Assembly (NCBI RefSeq): GCF_040706535.1
Contig: NZ_JAPDRJ010000001.1
Span: 1,922,001 to 1,986,000 of the forward strand
Source: Lentisalinibacter orientalis
GTDB lineage: Bacteria; Pseudomonadota; Gammaproteobacteria; Steroidobacterales; Woeseiaceae
Length of the DNA stretch: 64,000 nucleotides
Direction of reading: 5' to 3'
Positions 48,291 through 57,858 of this stretch are shown in pieces. Numbering within the stretch: the first letter of the stretch is position 1; each line of letters starts with the position of its first letter. A program made the translations under genes and the position numbers. The notes beneath the pieces were generated by a model, which saw nothing but the letters and a program-made list of their open reading frames with translations, had not been told where the DNA came from and did not search any database.

Positions 48291-49190
48291 ATGGACGCCG
48301 TACTCGCCGATCTGCTGCAACTGCTGAAGCTCGAGCGCATCGAGGAGAACATCTTCCGCGGCGACAGCCGCGACATCGGCAGCGCGCAGGTATTCGGCGG
48401 CCAGGTGCTCGGTCAGGCTCTGTCCGCGGCCCATCACACCGTGGAGGGCAGGGTGGCCCATTCCCTGCACGCCTATTTCCTGCGCCGCGGCGACGTGGAG
48501 GCGCCGATCGTCTACGACGTGGACCGCGCCCGGGACGGGCGGAGCTTCTCCGTGCGCCGGGTGGTGGCCATCCAGCACGGGCGACCCATCTTCAACCTGT
48601 CCGCGTCGTTCCAGGTGCCGGAGGAGGGCCTCGAGCACCAGGCGGAGATGCCGGAGGTGACCCCGCCGGAGGAACTGCGCGACTCCCACGAACTCGCCTC
48701 CGAGATCGTCCACGTGCTGCCGGAGAAGATGCGCCGGTTCTTCACCCAGAAGCGGCCGTTCGAGTTCCGCCCCGTCGATCCGCCGGACTTCCTGAAGCCG
48801 GAGAAGCGGCCGCCGGTCAAGCACGTCTGGGTGCGCGCCGCCGACCGCCTGCCGGACGACCCCGACCTGCACCGCAACCTGCTGGCCTACTTCTCCGACT
48901 ACGAGCTGCTGGGCACGGCGACGCTGCCCCACGGGCTGCGCTTCGGCACGGGCAACGTGCAGATGGCGAGTCTCGATCATGCGCTGTGGTTCCACCGCGA
49001 GGCCCGGGTGGACGAGTGGCTGCTCTACCGCTTCGACAGTCCCAACGCGTCGGCCGGGCGGGGCTACTCCCGCGGCCAGATCTTCAGCCGCGACGGTACG
49101 CTGGTGGCCTCAACGGCCCAGGAGGGCCTGGTGCGGGTCTGGCGCGAGCCGCTGGAGCGCAAGCGCAGAAGCGCCGCCGCGCAGGACTGA
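48291..49190 (+). CDS. tesB: Acyl-CoA thioesterase II
   Basis: A 299-residue double-hot-dog thioesterase hydrolysing medium- and long-chain acyl-CoA. Family landmarks are GSAQVFGGQVLGQALSAA near 24-41, VAHSLHAYFLRRGD near 51-64, GRSFSVRRVVAIQHGR near 76-91, and in the second hot dog SLDHALWFHRE near 223-233 and GRGYSRGQIFSRDGTLVAS near 253-271. A TAGAAT hexamer at 48251-48256 with TG at extended -10 may be the promoter. It is divergent from the DUF1499 gene. Confidence 0.93.
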   Translation: MDAVLADLLQLLKLERIEENIFRGDSRDIGSAQVFGGQVLGQALSAAHHTVEGRVAHSLHAYFLRRGDVEAPIVYDVDRARDGRSFSVRRVVAIQHGRPIFNLSASFQVPEEGLEHQAEMPEVTPPEELRDSHELASEIVHVLPEKMRRFFTQKRPFEFRPVDPPDFLKPEKRPPVKHVWVRAADRLPDDPDLHRNLLAYFSDYELLGTATLPHGLRFGTGNVQMASLDHALWFHREARVDEWLLYRFDSPNASAGRGYSRGQIFSRDGTLVASTAQEGLVRVWREPLERKRRSAAAQD

Positions 49191-49230
49191 TCGCGGTGTG
49201 CGCCCGCCAACGCGCCTGCCCGGGTCCCGG

Positions 49231-49320
49231 TCCCTGCGCCAATAGTCCCTGCGTTAAAAGTTTATGCGCCAACCGTCCCTGCGCCAGTAGCCGATGAGCC
49301 GCTAGTCCATGCGCCACTAT
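49231..49320 (+). repeat. Six degenerate 15-base tandem repeats ending in the MFS start codon
   Basis: Six units of exactly 15 bases run from 49231 to 49320: TCCCTGCGCCAATAG, TCCCTGCGTTAAAAG, TTTATGCGCCAACCG, TCCCTGCGCCAGTAG, CCGATGAGCCGCTAG and TCCATGCGCCACTAT. The last contains the ATG of the MFS gene. In that frame most units have an NTG-CGC-CAN start-like core, and four of the first five close with or contain a stop codon. Confidence 0.75.
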
Positions 49321-50610
49321 CTGAGCTGGTTCTTCTCGGCGCGGATGCCGTTCGTGGCCCGCGCGCTGTACGGCCGCGAGCTGCGCGCCTGGACGCTCTT
49401 CTCCCTCGGCCTCGGCGCCGTGGAGGGCGGCGTGGTGGGCGTCATCGCCAAAAACGCCTTCGCCGGCGCCGTCGGCGACATGGCCCTGAATCAGAGCGTG
49501 GCGCTGGTGGCGGGAGCGCCGGCGTTCGCCAACATACTCTCGTTCCTGTGGGCGGGCATGGCCAGCGGCCGGGACAAGGTGCGCGTCCTGACCGCGCTGA
49601 AGCTCGCCGCCGGGCTGAGCCTGGTCGCCATCGCATTGGCGCCCATCAACGGCTGGGGTCTGGCCCTGTTCGTCGCCGGCGTCATCGGCGCCCGGCTGTT
49701 CTGGTCCGGCATCGTCACGGTGCGTTCGGCGATCTGGCGCGCCAACTATCCCCGCCACGTCCGCGGCAACTTCACCGCGCGGGTGACGGTGCTGGCGGCG
49801 CTGGGCATGGCCACGACCGGCGTCGTCACCGGCCTGCTGCTGGACCGGGACCCGCTCGCCTTCCGCTACGTCTATCCGGCGGCCGCGCTGGCCATGTTCG
49901 CCGGCATGGCGCTGTATGCCCGGGTGCGTGTGCGCGGCCATCGGCGCCTGGTGGCCGCCGAGCGGGCGGAGCAGGCAGGGCCCGGGCGGCGCCGGCGCCG
50001 GGACCTGTTCGGCATCCTGCGCACCGACCACGATTACCGGCGCTATCTCACCTGCATGTTCGTGTTCGGCAGCGGCAACCTGATGGTGGTGGCCCAGCTG
50101 GTGATCATCCTGAACGAGCAGCTCGGCCTGTCGCGGCTGCAGCAGATGCTGATCACCTCGTCCATTCCTTTCGCGGTGATCCCGCTCTCCATCCCGCTGT
50201 GGGCCCGCTTCTTCGACCGCGTGCACATCGTGCGCTACCGCGCCATCCAGAGCTGGTCCTTCGTGGCCGCCATGGCGGCGTTCCTCACCGGCGTGTTCAC
50301 CGCGCGCATCGAGGTGCTGTGGCTCGGTGCGGCGCTGCTCGGCACCGGCTATGCCGGCGGGCGCCTGGGCTGGAACCTGGGCCATAACGACTTCGCCTCG
50401 GATGCCCGCGCGACGGAATACATGGGCCTGCACGTGACCCTGACCGGGGTGCGCGGCCTGCTGGCGCCGATCGCCGGCGTCGGCGCTTACCAGATCCTGC
50501 AGGGCATGGAGGCAGGGCTCGGCATCTACGCGCTGTTCCTGCCGCTGGCGCTCACGACCGCCGGCGCGTTCGGCTTCGTCTGGCTGCGCTCGCAGCTGCC
50601 GGATGCCTGA
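49309..50610 (+). CDS. MFS transporter
   Basis: A 433-residue inner-membrane protein with about eleven to twelve helices and a cytoplasmic loop near 215-235 (RRRRRDLFGILRTDHDYRRYLTCMF). WFFSARMPFVARALYGRELRAW at the start is amphipathic. The fold suggests a major facilitator, but I do not recognise the subfamily or cargo. The ATG lies in the last unit of a degenerate tandem repeat, and the gene ends in another repeat that includes its stop. No good ribosome site is visible, so the real start could be one of the in-frame internal codons just downstream. Confidence 0.8.
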   Translation: MRHYLSWFFSARMPFVARALYGRELRAWTLFSLGLGAVEGGVVGVIAKNAFAGAVGDMALNQSVALVAGAPAFANILSFLWAGMASGRDKVRVLTALKLAAGLSLVAIALAPINGWGLALFVAGVIGARLFWSGIVTVRSAIWRANYPRHVRGNFTARVTVLAALGMATTGVVTGLLLDRDPLAFRYVYPAAALAMFAGMALYARVRVRGHRRLVAAERAEQAGPGRRRRRDLFGILRTDHDYRRYLTCMFVFGSGNLMVVAQLVIILNEQLGLSRLQQMLITSSIPFAVIPLSIPLWARFFDRVHIVRYRAIQSWSFVAAMAAFLTGVFTARIEVLWLGAALLGTGYAGGRLGWNLGHNDFASDARATEYMGLHVTLTGVRGLLAPIAGVGAYQILQGMEAGLGIYALFLPLALTTAGAFGFVWLRSQLPDA

Positions 50611-50662
50611 TTGCCGATAGCTGATTGCCGATAGCTGATTGCCGATAGCCGCTAGCCGCTAG
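50607..50662 (+). repeat. Heptamer-based tandem array starting at the MFS stop codon
   Basis: CTGATTGCCGATAG is repeated three times exactly (50607-50620, 50621-50634, 50635-50648), then CCGCTAG twice (50649-50655, 50656-50662). The 14-base unit is itself two heptamers, CTGATTG and CCGATAG. The first unit contains the MFS TGA. Confidence 0.88.
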
Positions 50663-50695
50663 CCGCGTCCCGGCGCCCGCGGCTACGGGCCGGCG

Positions 50696-51208
50696 TCAGT
50701 CGAGATCGCGCCGGTAGCGCCGGGCGTTCTCCACGTAATGCTCTGCGGAGTGGCCGATCATGGCGATCTCCTCGTCGCTCAGCTCGCGCACCACCTTGGC
50801 CGGTGCGCCGAGGACCAGCACGCCGTCCGGGAACTCCTTGCCCTCGGTGACCAGGCTGTTGGCGCCCACCACCGTGTTCGAGCCGATGCGCGCGCCGTTC
50901 AGGATGATGCTGCCGATGCCGATCAGGGTGTCGGCGCCGATGGTGCAGCCGTGCAGCATGACCTTGTGGCCGATCGTGACCCGGTCGCCGACGGTGAGCG
51001 GATAGCCCATGTCCGTGTGCATCACCGTGCCGTCCTGGACGTTGGAGCCCTCGCCGATCTCTATCCACTCGTTGTCGCCGCGCAGCACGGACTGGAACCA
51101 CACGCTGGCTCCCGCCTTCAGCCGCACGCGCCCGATCACCCGGGCATCGGGCGCCACCCAGGCGTCTTCGTGGATGTCGGGGCTCGCATCGCCGAGATCG
51201 TGGATCAT
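50696..51208 (-). CDS. Gamma-carbonic anhydrase-family protein
   Basis: A 170-residue left-handed beta-helix protein of hexapeptide repeats (VIGRVRLKAGASVWFQSVLRGD and following). The three zinc-type histidines appear in TVMHTD near 67-72 and TIGHKVMLHG near 82-91. Members such as YrdA/CaiE-like proteins often bind metal but not all show carbonic anhydrase activity. It lies 10 bases after the gpmA stop codon on the same strand, probably cotranscribed. Confidence 0.88.
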   Translation of the reverse strand: MIHDLGDASPDIHEDAWVAPDARVIGRVRLKAGASVWFQSVLRGDNEWIEIGEGSNVQDGTVMHTDMGYPLTVGDRVTIGHKVMLHGCTIGADTLIGIGSIILNGARIGSNTVVGANSLVTEGKEFPDGVLVLGAPAKVVRELSDEEIAMIGHSAEHYVENARRYRRDLD

Positions 51209-51218
51209 GCTCTTCTCC

Positions 51219-51959
51219 TCAGCCTTTCGCCTGGTTCGCCACGGCGGCGGCGGCCTTCGCCACCGCGTCCGGGTCGCCCAGGAACTCCCGACCGCGCGGT
51301 TTCAGGTCGTCGTCGAGGTCATAGGCGAGCGGGATGCCGGTGGGGATATTGAAACCGGTGATCTCGTCGTCGGACATGCCGTCCAGCATCTTCACCAGCG
51401 CGCGCAGGCTGTTGCCGTGGGCGGCGATCAGCACGTGCCGGCCGGCCAGCAGGTCCGGCGCGATCACGTCGTCCCAGTAGGGCACCACCCGTTCCAGGGT
51501 GGTCTTCAGGGATTCGGTGGCGGGCAGGTCGGCGATGCCGGCATAGCGGCGGTCGAAGCGGGGGTGGCGCTCGTCGTCTTCCTCCAGCGGGGGCGGCGGG
51601 GTGTCGTAGCTGCGCCGCCAGACGTGCACCTGCTCCTCGCCGTATTTCTCCGCCGTCTCCGCCTTGTTCAGGCCCTGCAGCGCGCCGTAGTGGCGCTCGT
51701 TCAGACGCCAGCTGCGGTGTACGGGTATCCACATGAGATCCATCTCGTCCTGGATCAGCCACAACGTGCGTATCGCGCGCTTCAGCACGGAGGTGTAGGC
51801 CACGTCGAAGCGGTAGCCGGCCTCGGCCAGCGTGCGGCCGGCCTCCTTCGCCTCCTCGATGCCTTTCGCCGTGAGATCCACGTCGGTCCAGCCGGTGAAC
51901 AGGTTCTTCAGATTCCACTCGCTCTGGCCGTGGCGGCAGAGGATCAGTTGTCCTGGCAT
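51219..51959 (-). CDS. gpmA: 2,3-bisphosphoglycerate-dependent phosphoglycerate mutase
   Basis: A 246-residue glycolytic enzyme interconverting 3- and 2-phosphoglycerate. The phosphohistidine motif LCRHGQSEWNLKNLFTGW is near 7-24, with LNERHYGALQGLNKAETAEKYG near 86-107 and the second catalytic His in IAAHGNSLRALVKML near 178-192. Length and motifs are normal for the dPGM type. Confidence 0.96.
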   Translation of the reverse strand: MPGQLILCRHGQSEWNLKNLFTGWTDVDLTAKGIEEAKEAGRTLAEAGYRFDVAYTSVLKRAIRTLWLIQDEMDLMWIPVHRSWRLNERHYGALQGLNKAETAEKYGEEQVHVWRRSYDTPPPPLEEDDERHPRFDRRYAGIADLPATESLKTTLERVVPYWDDVIAPDLLAGRHVLIAAHGNSLRALVKMLDGMSDDEITGFNIPTGIPLAYDLDDDLKPRGREFLGDPDAVAKAAAAVANQAKG

Positions 51960-52007
51960 CTCGCTAGTTACCTCTCTCGGTCCGTTGCCGGTGTCGGCGG
52001 TTACGCA

Positions 52008-52778
52008 TCACACCGTGTGCACGATGTAGTTGCCCCGCGCGTCGTCGAAGTCGATCCGGATCAGCTTCTCCTTCTGCGCCGATTCCAGCAGCTCGGAGAA
52101 GTTCTTGAAGCCGTAGTAGTTCTCGTTGAAGCCCGGATGCACGCGGCGCATGGTCTGCTTGACCAGCGAGCCCCACAGCGGGTCGTAATCGGCCTCCAGC
52201 GAGTCGACGATCTCCACCAGCATCTCCAGCGCCTCCTGGCGCTTGCCGTTCGCGCCGGTCCTCTGCTCCGTCTTCTTCTTCTTCGCGCCCTGGGTCTGCT
52301 TGCGCCCGGCCACCCGGGCCAGGTCGTCGTAGTAGATGAACTCGTCGCAGTTGCCGATGAGCAGATCCGAGGTGGAGCTCTTGATGCCGCAGCCGATCAC
52401 GCGCTTGTCGTTCTCCTTCAGTTTGGAGACCAGCGGCGAGAAGTCGCTGTCGCCGGACACCAGCGCGAAGGCGTCGATATGGCTCTTCGCGTAACAGAGG
52501 TCGATGGCGTCCACCACCATGCGGATGTCGGCGCTGTTCTTGCCGCTGAACTTGGTCTGCGGGATGTCGATCAGCTCGATGCCCTGCTCGTGGAAGTCGC
52601 GCACGTACTTCTGGTAGCGGCTCCAGTCGGAGTAGGCGCGCTTGTACACCAGGCGGCCCTTCTCGAGCAGGCGCTTCAGCACCAGCTTGATGTCGAAGGT
52701 GCCCTGGGGCGTCTCCTTGGCGCCCAGCGCCAGGTTTTCGAAGTCGATGAATACCGCGATGAGTTGTTCGTCTGCCAT
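52008..52778 (-). CDS. NYN (LabA-like) domain protein with C-terminal OST-HTH/LOTUS domain
   Basis: A 256-residue protein. The N-terminal NYN PIN-like nuclease domain (about 5-150) has acidic motifs AVFIDFENLALG near 9-20, DIRMVVDAIDLCY near 85-97 and ALVSGDSDFSPLV near 105-117. A Lys-rich linker (KKKKTEQR) leads to a winged-helix OST-HTH/LOTUS domain (about 180-255). The architecture suggests an RNA-processing nuclease; the target is unknown. It is a separate transcription unit between gpmA and the glutamate dehydrogenase. Confidence 0.9.
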   Translation of the reverse strand: MADEQLIAVFIDFENLALGAKETPQGTFDIKLVLKRLLEKGRLVYKRAYSDWSRYQKYVRDFHEQGIELIDIPQTKFSGKNSADIRMVVDAIDLCYAKSHIDAFALVSGDSDFSPLVSKLKENDKRVIGCGIKSSTSDLLIGNCDEFIYYDDLARVAGRKQTQGAKKKKTEQRTGANGKRQEALEMLVEIVDSLEADYDPLWGSLVKQTMRRVHPGFNENYYGFKNFSELLESAQKEKLIRIDFDDARGNYIVHTV

Positions 52779-52841
52779 TATCTGTCAGCCATTGTTGTTC
52801 GGGGATGTGTCCGGGATGGTCGTCGGCGTCCCGCGGTCCTG

Positions 52842-55800
52842 TCAGCGGCCCGTGAGTTTAGTCAGCTCGTCGGTGGCGACCGAGAGCGTAGCAAAATCGG
52901 TACGGGTGCTCTTCTGCATCTCGTCGAGCATGTGGCGCGCCACGCGCACCCGTTCGCCGGCGCCGTCCAGCCAGCTGACCACGGCCTCGCCGGTGCCGAG
53001 CTCCGGCCCGGTCTCCTCCAGCAGCCGCTCGGTGAGCGTGCGCTGGACGTTGCGGATGTTGTCGCGCAGGCGGCTGCGCGCCAGGGCCTGCCAGTGGCCG
53101 CGCGCCTGCAGCTCGTCGATCCGCTCGCGCACCCAGTCCAGGCGCAGTCCGCGGCCCAGCTCGAAGTACAGCCGCGCGACCCGCCTGAGGTCCCGGTCGC
53201 CGGCGATGTCGACGATGTCCAGCGCCGAGGTGACCGCCGTCAGCGCGGCGATGCGCTGGGCGAGCCGGCCGGGCAGGCCCATGGACTCGAACTCGTTGCT
53301 CATGCGCGCAAGGCGCTGGCGCGCGCTGTCGTGCAACAGCGAGCCGAGTTTCTGGAACACCAGGCTGACGCCGGGCTTCAGTGTCTGCACGGCGGCCTCG
53401 ATGCTCTCGTAGGGCTGCTCGCGGCGCAGTAGCCAGTAGCAGGCGTGGCGCAGCTTGCGGCTGACCTCGAACATGACCAGGTACTGGGTCTCCGCCGGAA
53501 TGACATTGTCCAGCGCCTCGATGTCTGCCCAGATGTCGCGCGCGCCGCAGACCTCCCGGGCCACGGCGTACGCCCGGGCCACGCTCACCGCATCTGCGCC
53601 GGTCTCGTCCGCAGCCCGCCAGGCGAACGCAGGGCCCATCCGGTTGACCATGCTGTTGGTGATCAGCGTGGCCAGGATCTGGCCGCCGAGGCGATGCTCG
53701 CGGATGAGGTCGCCGTAACGGCGGGGCAGCGGCGCCGGGAAGTACTGCTCGAGCTCTTTCGCCAGATAGCCGTCGGTGGGGATATGGGCGGCCTGCATGC
53801 GGGCGTAGAGCTCGATCTTCGAATAGCTGAGCAGCACCGCCAGTTCGGGGCGGGTGAGCCCCAGGTCGCGCTGGCGCCGTTCCTCCAGGGTCTCGTCGTC
53901 CGGCAGGTACTCGAGCTCCCGGTCCAGCAGGCCGGTCTTCTCCAGCGCCTGGATGAGATAGAGATGCTCGCTCAGGCGGTCGACCCCGGTGGCCTGCATC
54001 ATGCTGATGGCCTGGGTCTGCAGATAGTTGTTGCGCAGGACGAGCGCGCCCACGTCCTCGGTCATGTCCGCCAGCAGCCGGTTGCGCCGGCCGGTGGTCA
54101 TGCGCCGGGTCTCGGCCACCTGCCCGAGCAGCACCTTGATGTTCACTTCCCGGTCGGAGCTGTCCACGCCGCCCGAGTTGTCGATGAAGTCCGTGTTGAT
54201 GCGTCCGCCGGCCAGCGCGAACTCGATGCGCGCCCGCTGCGTCAGGCCCAGGTTGCCGCCTTCGCCGACCACCCGGCAGCCGAGCTCGCCGGCGTTGACG
54301 CGCACGGCGTCGTTGCTGCGGTCGCCCACTTCGGTGTGGGACTCGCTGCCGGCCTTGACGTAGGTGCCGATGCCGCCGTTCCAGAGCAGGTCGCAGTCCA
54401 TGCGCAGGATGGCGCGTATCAGCTGGGGCGGGCTCAGGCTCTCGTCCGTGACGCCCAGCATGGCGCGCACCTCGGCGCTCAGCGGGATGCTCTTGGCCGA
54501 GCGGGGCCAGATGCCGCCGCCGGCGGAGATCAGCCGCTTGTCGTAGTCCTCCCAGCTCGAGCGGGGCAGGGCGAACAGGCGCTCGCGCTCGGCGAAGCTC
54601 GCCGCGGCGTCCGGGTTCGGATCCAGGAAGATGTGCTGGTGGTTGAAAGCGGCCAGCAGGCGGATGGTCTGCGACAGCAGCATGCCGTTGCCGAACACGT
54701 CGCCGCTCATGTCGCCGATGCCGACCACCGTGAACTCCTGGCTCTGGGTCTCGATGCCCATCTCGCGGAAATGCCGGCGCACGGCCTCCCACGCGCCGCG
54801 GGCGGTGATGCCCATCTTCTTGTGGTCGTAACCCGCCGAGCCGCCGGAGGCGAACGCGTCGTGCAGCCAGAAGCCGTACTCCGCCGAGATGCCGTTGGCG
54901 ATGTCGGAGAACGCGGCCGTGCCCTTGTCGGCGGCCACCACCAGGTAGGGGTCGTCGCCGTCGAGGCGCACCACGCGGTCCGGCGGCACTACTTCGCCTT
55001 CGACGATGTTGTCGGTGATGTCCAGCAGCGAGCCGATGAAGATGCGGTAGCAGGCGATCACTTCCGCCTGCACCGCGTCCCTGTCAGCCTCGGGTAATCG
55101 CTTCGGCAGGAAGCCGCCCTTGGCGCCGGTGGGCACGATCACCGTGTTCTTGACCGTCTGCGCCTTCATCAGGCCGAGCACCTCGGTGCGGAAGTCCTCG
55201 CGCCGGTCCGACCAGCGGATGCCACCGCGGGCCACCGGACCGGCGCGCAGATGCGTGCCTTCCACCCGCGGCGAGTATACGAAGATCTCGTAGCGGGGAC
55301 GGGGCAGCGGCGCCTCTTCCAGTGCGGAAGGGTCGAACTTGATGGCGATGGCCGGCGGCTCCCGGCCGGCTTCGTCGACGCGGAAGAAATTCGTGCGCAG
55401 CGCCGCATCGAGTACGCCCGTGTAGGCGCGCAGGATCCGGTCCTCGTCCAGCGTCGCCGCCTCGGCGACCAGCCGGGCGATCTCGCGGCGGCACTCCTCG
55501 AGCCCGGCGCGCGCGGCTTCGGCGTCGGCATCCGGGTCGAACTGCAGCCGGAACCGGCGCACCAGCAGCGCAGCCATCTGCGGATAGCGCGCCAGCACCG
55601 ACTCCATGTAGGGCTGGGAGAAGGGCAGGCCAAGCTGCAGGAGATACTTGGAGAACGCGCGCAATATCGAGGTCTCCCGGGCGCTCAGACCGGCCTCCAG
55701 CACCAGCCGGTTCAGCCCGTCGTTCTCGCACTCGCCGGCGAGTACCCGCGAGAACGCATCCTCGAAGCGGCGCTCGGCCTCCGCCGGGTCGATGGCGGCA

Positions 55801-57671
55801 CCGCGGGGGTGCTCGAGTTCGAAGTCCTGGATCCACCAGGCGCTGCCGTCGTCCGGTTCCAGGTGATAGGGCCGCTCGCTGACCACGCGCACGCCCAGGT
55901 TCTCGAGGATGGGCAGGGCGTCGGAGAGAGGCAGAGGCTCCCCCGGACGGAAGATCTTGAAATGCAGCCGTTCGGTGACGCCCGGCGGGCGGTACAGCTC
56001 CGTGTCCTCGCCCGCACCCGCTTCGCCGCTCGTCAGCCGGTCCAGCGTCTCCACGTCGCCGCAGGCGGCGGCCGGCAGCACGTCTTCCTCGTAGGCCAGC
56101 GGGAAGATATGACCGTAGCGGCGGGCGAGCGCGATGCCGCGGGCCTCGCCCAGATGCTCCACCAGCGCGTGGGCGAGGCGGTCCTGCCAGGTCACCACGG
56201 CTTCGCCGATGTCCTTCTCGATCTGGCGGATGGAGATCCGCGGCTTGCGGCCCTGTTCGATGTGGACGATGAGGTGCAGCCGCGCGAGTACCGACTCCGA
56301 CAACTCCACCGACGACTCGATGCTGAGCCCGTCGAACGCCTGCATCAGGATGGTCTCGATGCGCTGGCGTACCCGGGTGTTGTACTTCTCCCGTGGCACG
56401 TAGACGAGGCAGGAGAAGAAGCGGCGGAAGGCATCCCGGCGCAGGAACAGCTTCACCCGCTGGCGTTCCTGCAGGTTCAGGATGCCCGCCGTGGTGCGCG
56501 ACAGGTCCCGGACCGAGGCCTGGAACAGCTCGTCCCGCGGGTAGGTGTCCAGCACGTGCATGAGCGCCTTGCCGCGATGGCCGCTCGGATCCAGCTCCGC
56601 CCGTTCGATGACGCGCCGGACCTTCAGCCGCAGCAGCGGGATGGCGCGTGGACTCTCGTTGTAGGCCACCGAGGTGAGCAGCCCGAGGAAGCGCTTTTCG
56701 CCCACCGGCTCGCCGGCCTCGCCGAAGACCTTCACGCCGATGTAGTCGAGATGGCTGGGGCGGTGCACCGTGGAGCGGGCATTCGCCTTGGTCAGGATCA
56801 GGAGCTCGCGGCCGCGGGCCTCGCGCCGCATCTCCGGGGTCATGGTCACCCGCCGCTCCGCCGAGCGGCGCTTCGACAGGATGCCGAGGCCCGTGTCCGC
56901 CACCGGCCGGAGCTGGGCCTCGCCGTTGCTGCGCACGACCTCGTATTCCTGGTAGCCGAGAAAGGTGAAGTGGTCGTCCGCCATCCACTCGAGCAGCCGG
57001 CGGCTCTCCTCCACCAGGGTCTGGTCCACGCGGCCGGCCGGGCCTTCCAGCGCGGCGGCGGCCTCCAGCATCTTCTCGCGCATGCGGCGCCAGTCCCGCA
57101 CGGCCACGCGCACGTCGCGCAGCGTCTCCTCCAGCGCGCGCTTCAGGGCCGCCATGCGCCGGTCGCTCGTCTCCCGGTCGATCTCCAGGCGCACGAAGGA
57201 CTCCACCCGGCCTTCCCGGGCGGAGCGGGGATGGACGCCGGTCAGCACACCCTGCGCGTCGCGCTCCACGCGTACCAGCGGATGGACGGTCAGGTGCACG
57301 TTGGCGCCCATTCTCGCCACCGCCATCCCGAGCGAGTCCACCAGGAACGGCATGTTGTCGTTCACCATCTCCACGATGGTGTGGCTGGAGTCCCAGCCGT
57401 CGCGTTCGGGGTCGGGGTTGTAGATGCGCAGCCGGTGGCGGCCGCGCCGGCGGGTCATGCCGAGTTCCAGGTGGGCGAGTGCCGCCCCGGCCAGGTTCTC
57501 CGCCGTGGCCGCGCGCAGGTCCTCGACGTCGACGTCGGCGTAGTAATGACGGATGAAGGTGCCGAGGCGCGCGCGGTTCCTGAACGGTCCGGAGCCGCGC
57601 ACGGCGGCGACGATCTCCTCGAGGATCCGGTCCTTCTGGTCCGTGTTCCGGCGCAGCGCTTTGGGGCTCAC
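52842..57671 (-). CDS. NAD-specific glutamate dehydrogenase (large GDH180 class)
   Basis: A 1,609-residue enzyme deaminating glutamate to 2-oxoglutarate with NAD. The length fits the 180-kDa class. The catalytic core is in the C-terminal half, with GGIRWSDRREDFRTEVLGLMKAQ near 814-836, the active-site Lys in GAKGGFLPKRL near 845-855, and RINTDFIDNSGGVDSSDREVNIK near 1165-1187. The N-terminal half carries regulatory ACT/PAS-like segments. GTG at 57671 was chosen because AGGAAC precedes it and the residues SPKALRRNTDQKDRIL fit the family start. Confidence 0.95.
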   Translation of the reverse strand: MSPKALRRNTDQKDRILEEIVAAVRGSGPFRNRARLGTFIRHYYADVDVEDLRAATAENLAGAALAHLELGMTRRRGRHRLRIYNPDPERDGWDSSHTIVEMVNDNMPFLVDSLGMAVARMGANVHLTVHPLVRVERDAQGVLTGVHPRSAREGRVESFVRLEIDRETSDRRMAALKRALEETLRDVRVAVRDWRRMREKMLEAAAALEGPAGRVDQTLVEESRRLLEWMADDHFTFLGYQEYEVVRSNGEAQLRPVADTGLGILSKRRSAERRVTMTPEMRREARGRELLILTKANARSTVHRPSHLDYIGVKVFGEAGEPVGEKRFLGLLTSVAYNESPRAIPLLRLKVRRVIERAELDPSGHRGKALMHVLDTYPRDELFQASVRDLSRTTAGILNLQERQRVKLFLRRDAFRRFFSCLVYVPREKYNTRVRQRIETILMQAFDGLSIESSVELSESVLARLHLIVHIEQGRKPRISIRQIEKDIGEAVVTWQDRLAHALVEHLGEARGIALARRYGHIFPLAYEEDVLPAAACGDVETLDRLTSGEAGAGEDTELYRPPGVTERLHFKIFRPGEPLPLSDALPILENLGVRVVSERPYHLEPDDGSAWWIQDFELEHPRGAAIDPAEAERRFEDAFSRVLAGECENDGLNRLVLEAGLSARETSILRAFSKYLLQLGLPFSQPYMESVLARYPQMAALLVRRFRLQFDPDADAEAARAGLEECRREIARLVAEAATLDEDRILRAYTGVLDAALRTNFFRVDEAGREPPAIAIKFDPSALEEAPLPRPRYEIFVYSPRVEGTHLRAGPVARGGIRWSDRREDFRTEVLGLMKAQTVKNTVIVPTGAKGGFLPKRLPEADRDAVQAEVIACYRIFIGSLLDITDNIVEGEVVPPDRVVRLDGDDPYLVVAADKGTAAFSDIANGISAEYGFWLHDAFASGGSAGYDHKKMGITARGAWEAVRRHFREMGIETQSQEFTVVGIGDMSGDVFGNGMLLSQTIRLLAAFNHQHIFLDPNPDAAASFAERERLFALPRSSWEDYDKRLISAGGGIWPRSAKSIPLSAEVRAMLGVTDESLSPPQLIRAILRMDCDLLWNGGIGTYVKAGSESHTEVGDRSNDAVRVNAGELGCRVVGEGGNLGLTQRARIEFALAGGRINTDFIDNSGGVDSSDREVNIKVLLGQVAETRRMTTGRRNRLLADMTEDVGALVLRNNYLQTQAISMMQATGVDRLSEHLYLIQALEKTGLLDRELEYLPDDETLEERRQRDLGLTRPELAVLLSYSKIELYARMQAAHIPTDGYLAKELEQYFPAPLPRRYGDLIREHRLGGQILATLITNSMVNRMGPAFAWRAADETGADAVSVARAYAVAREVCGARDIWADIEALDNVIPAETQYLVMFEVSRKLRHACYWLLRREQPYESIEAAVQTLKPGVSLVFQKLGSLLHDSARQRLARMSNEFESMGLPGRLAQRIAALTAVTSALDIVDIAGDRDLRRVARLYFELGRGLRLDWVRERIDELQARGHWQALARSRLRDNIRNVQRTLTERLLEETGPELGTGEAVVSWLDGAGERVRVARHMLDEMQKSTRTDFATLSVATDELTKLTGR

Positions 57672-57858
57672 TATGATCGCAGTTCCTGACGCCGCCGGCC
57701 GCGATCCCGGCGGGGGTGTGACCGTCTTCCAACGGGGCGCCAGTATACACGACGACACCGCCCCGCCGTGGCCGCGCGCTTGCTGGTATCCTGCCGCGCA
57801 TCCAGTCATGACAGGCCGCCGGCAGCGGCGCCGGCGTGCGAGGAGGAGAACGTCCCCC

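Noticed and set aside
49231..50662. CRISPR array
   Set aside because: The repeats are contiguous, 7-15 bases long, degenerate and without spacers; no cas gene is present.
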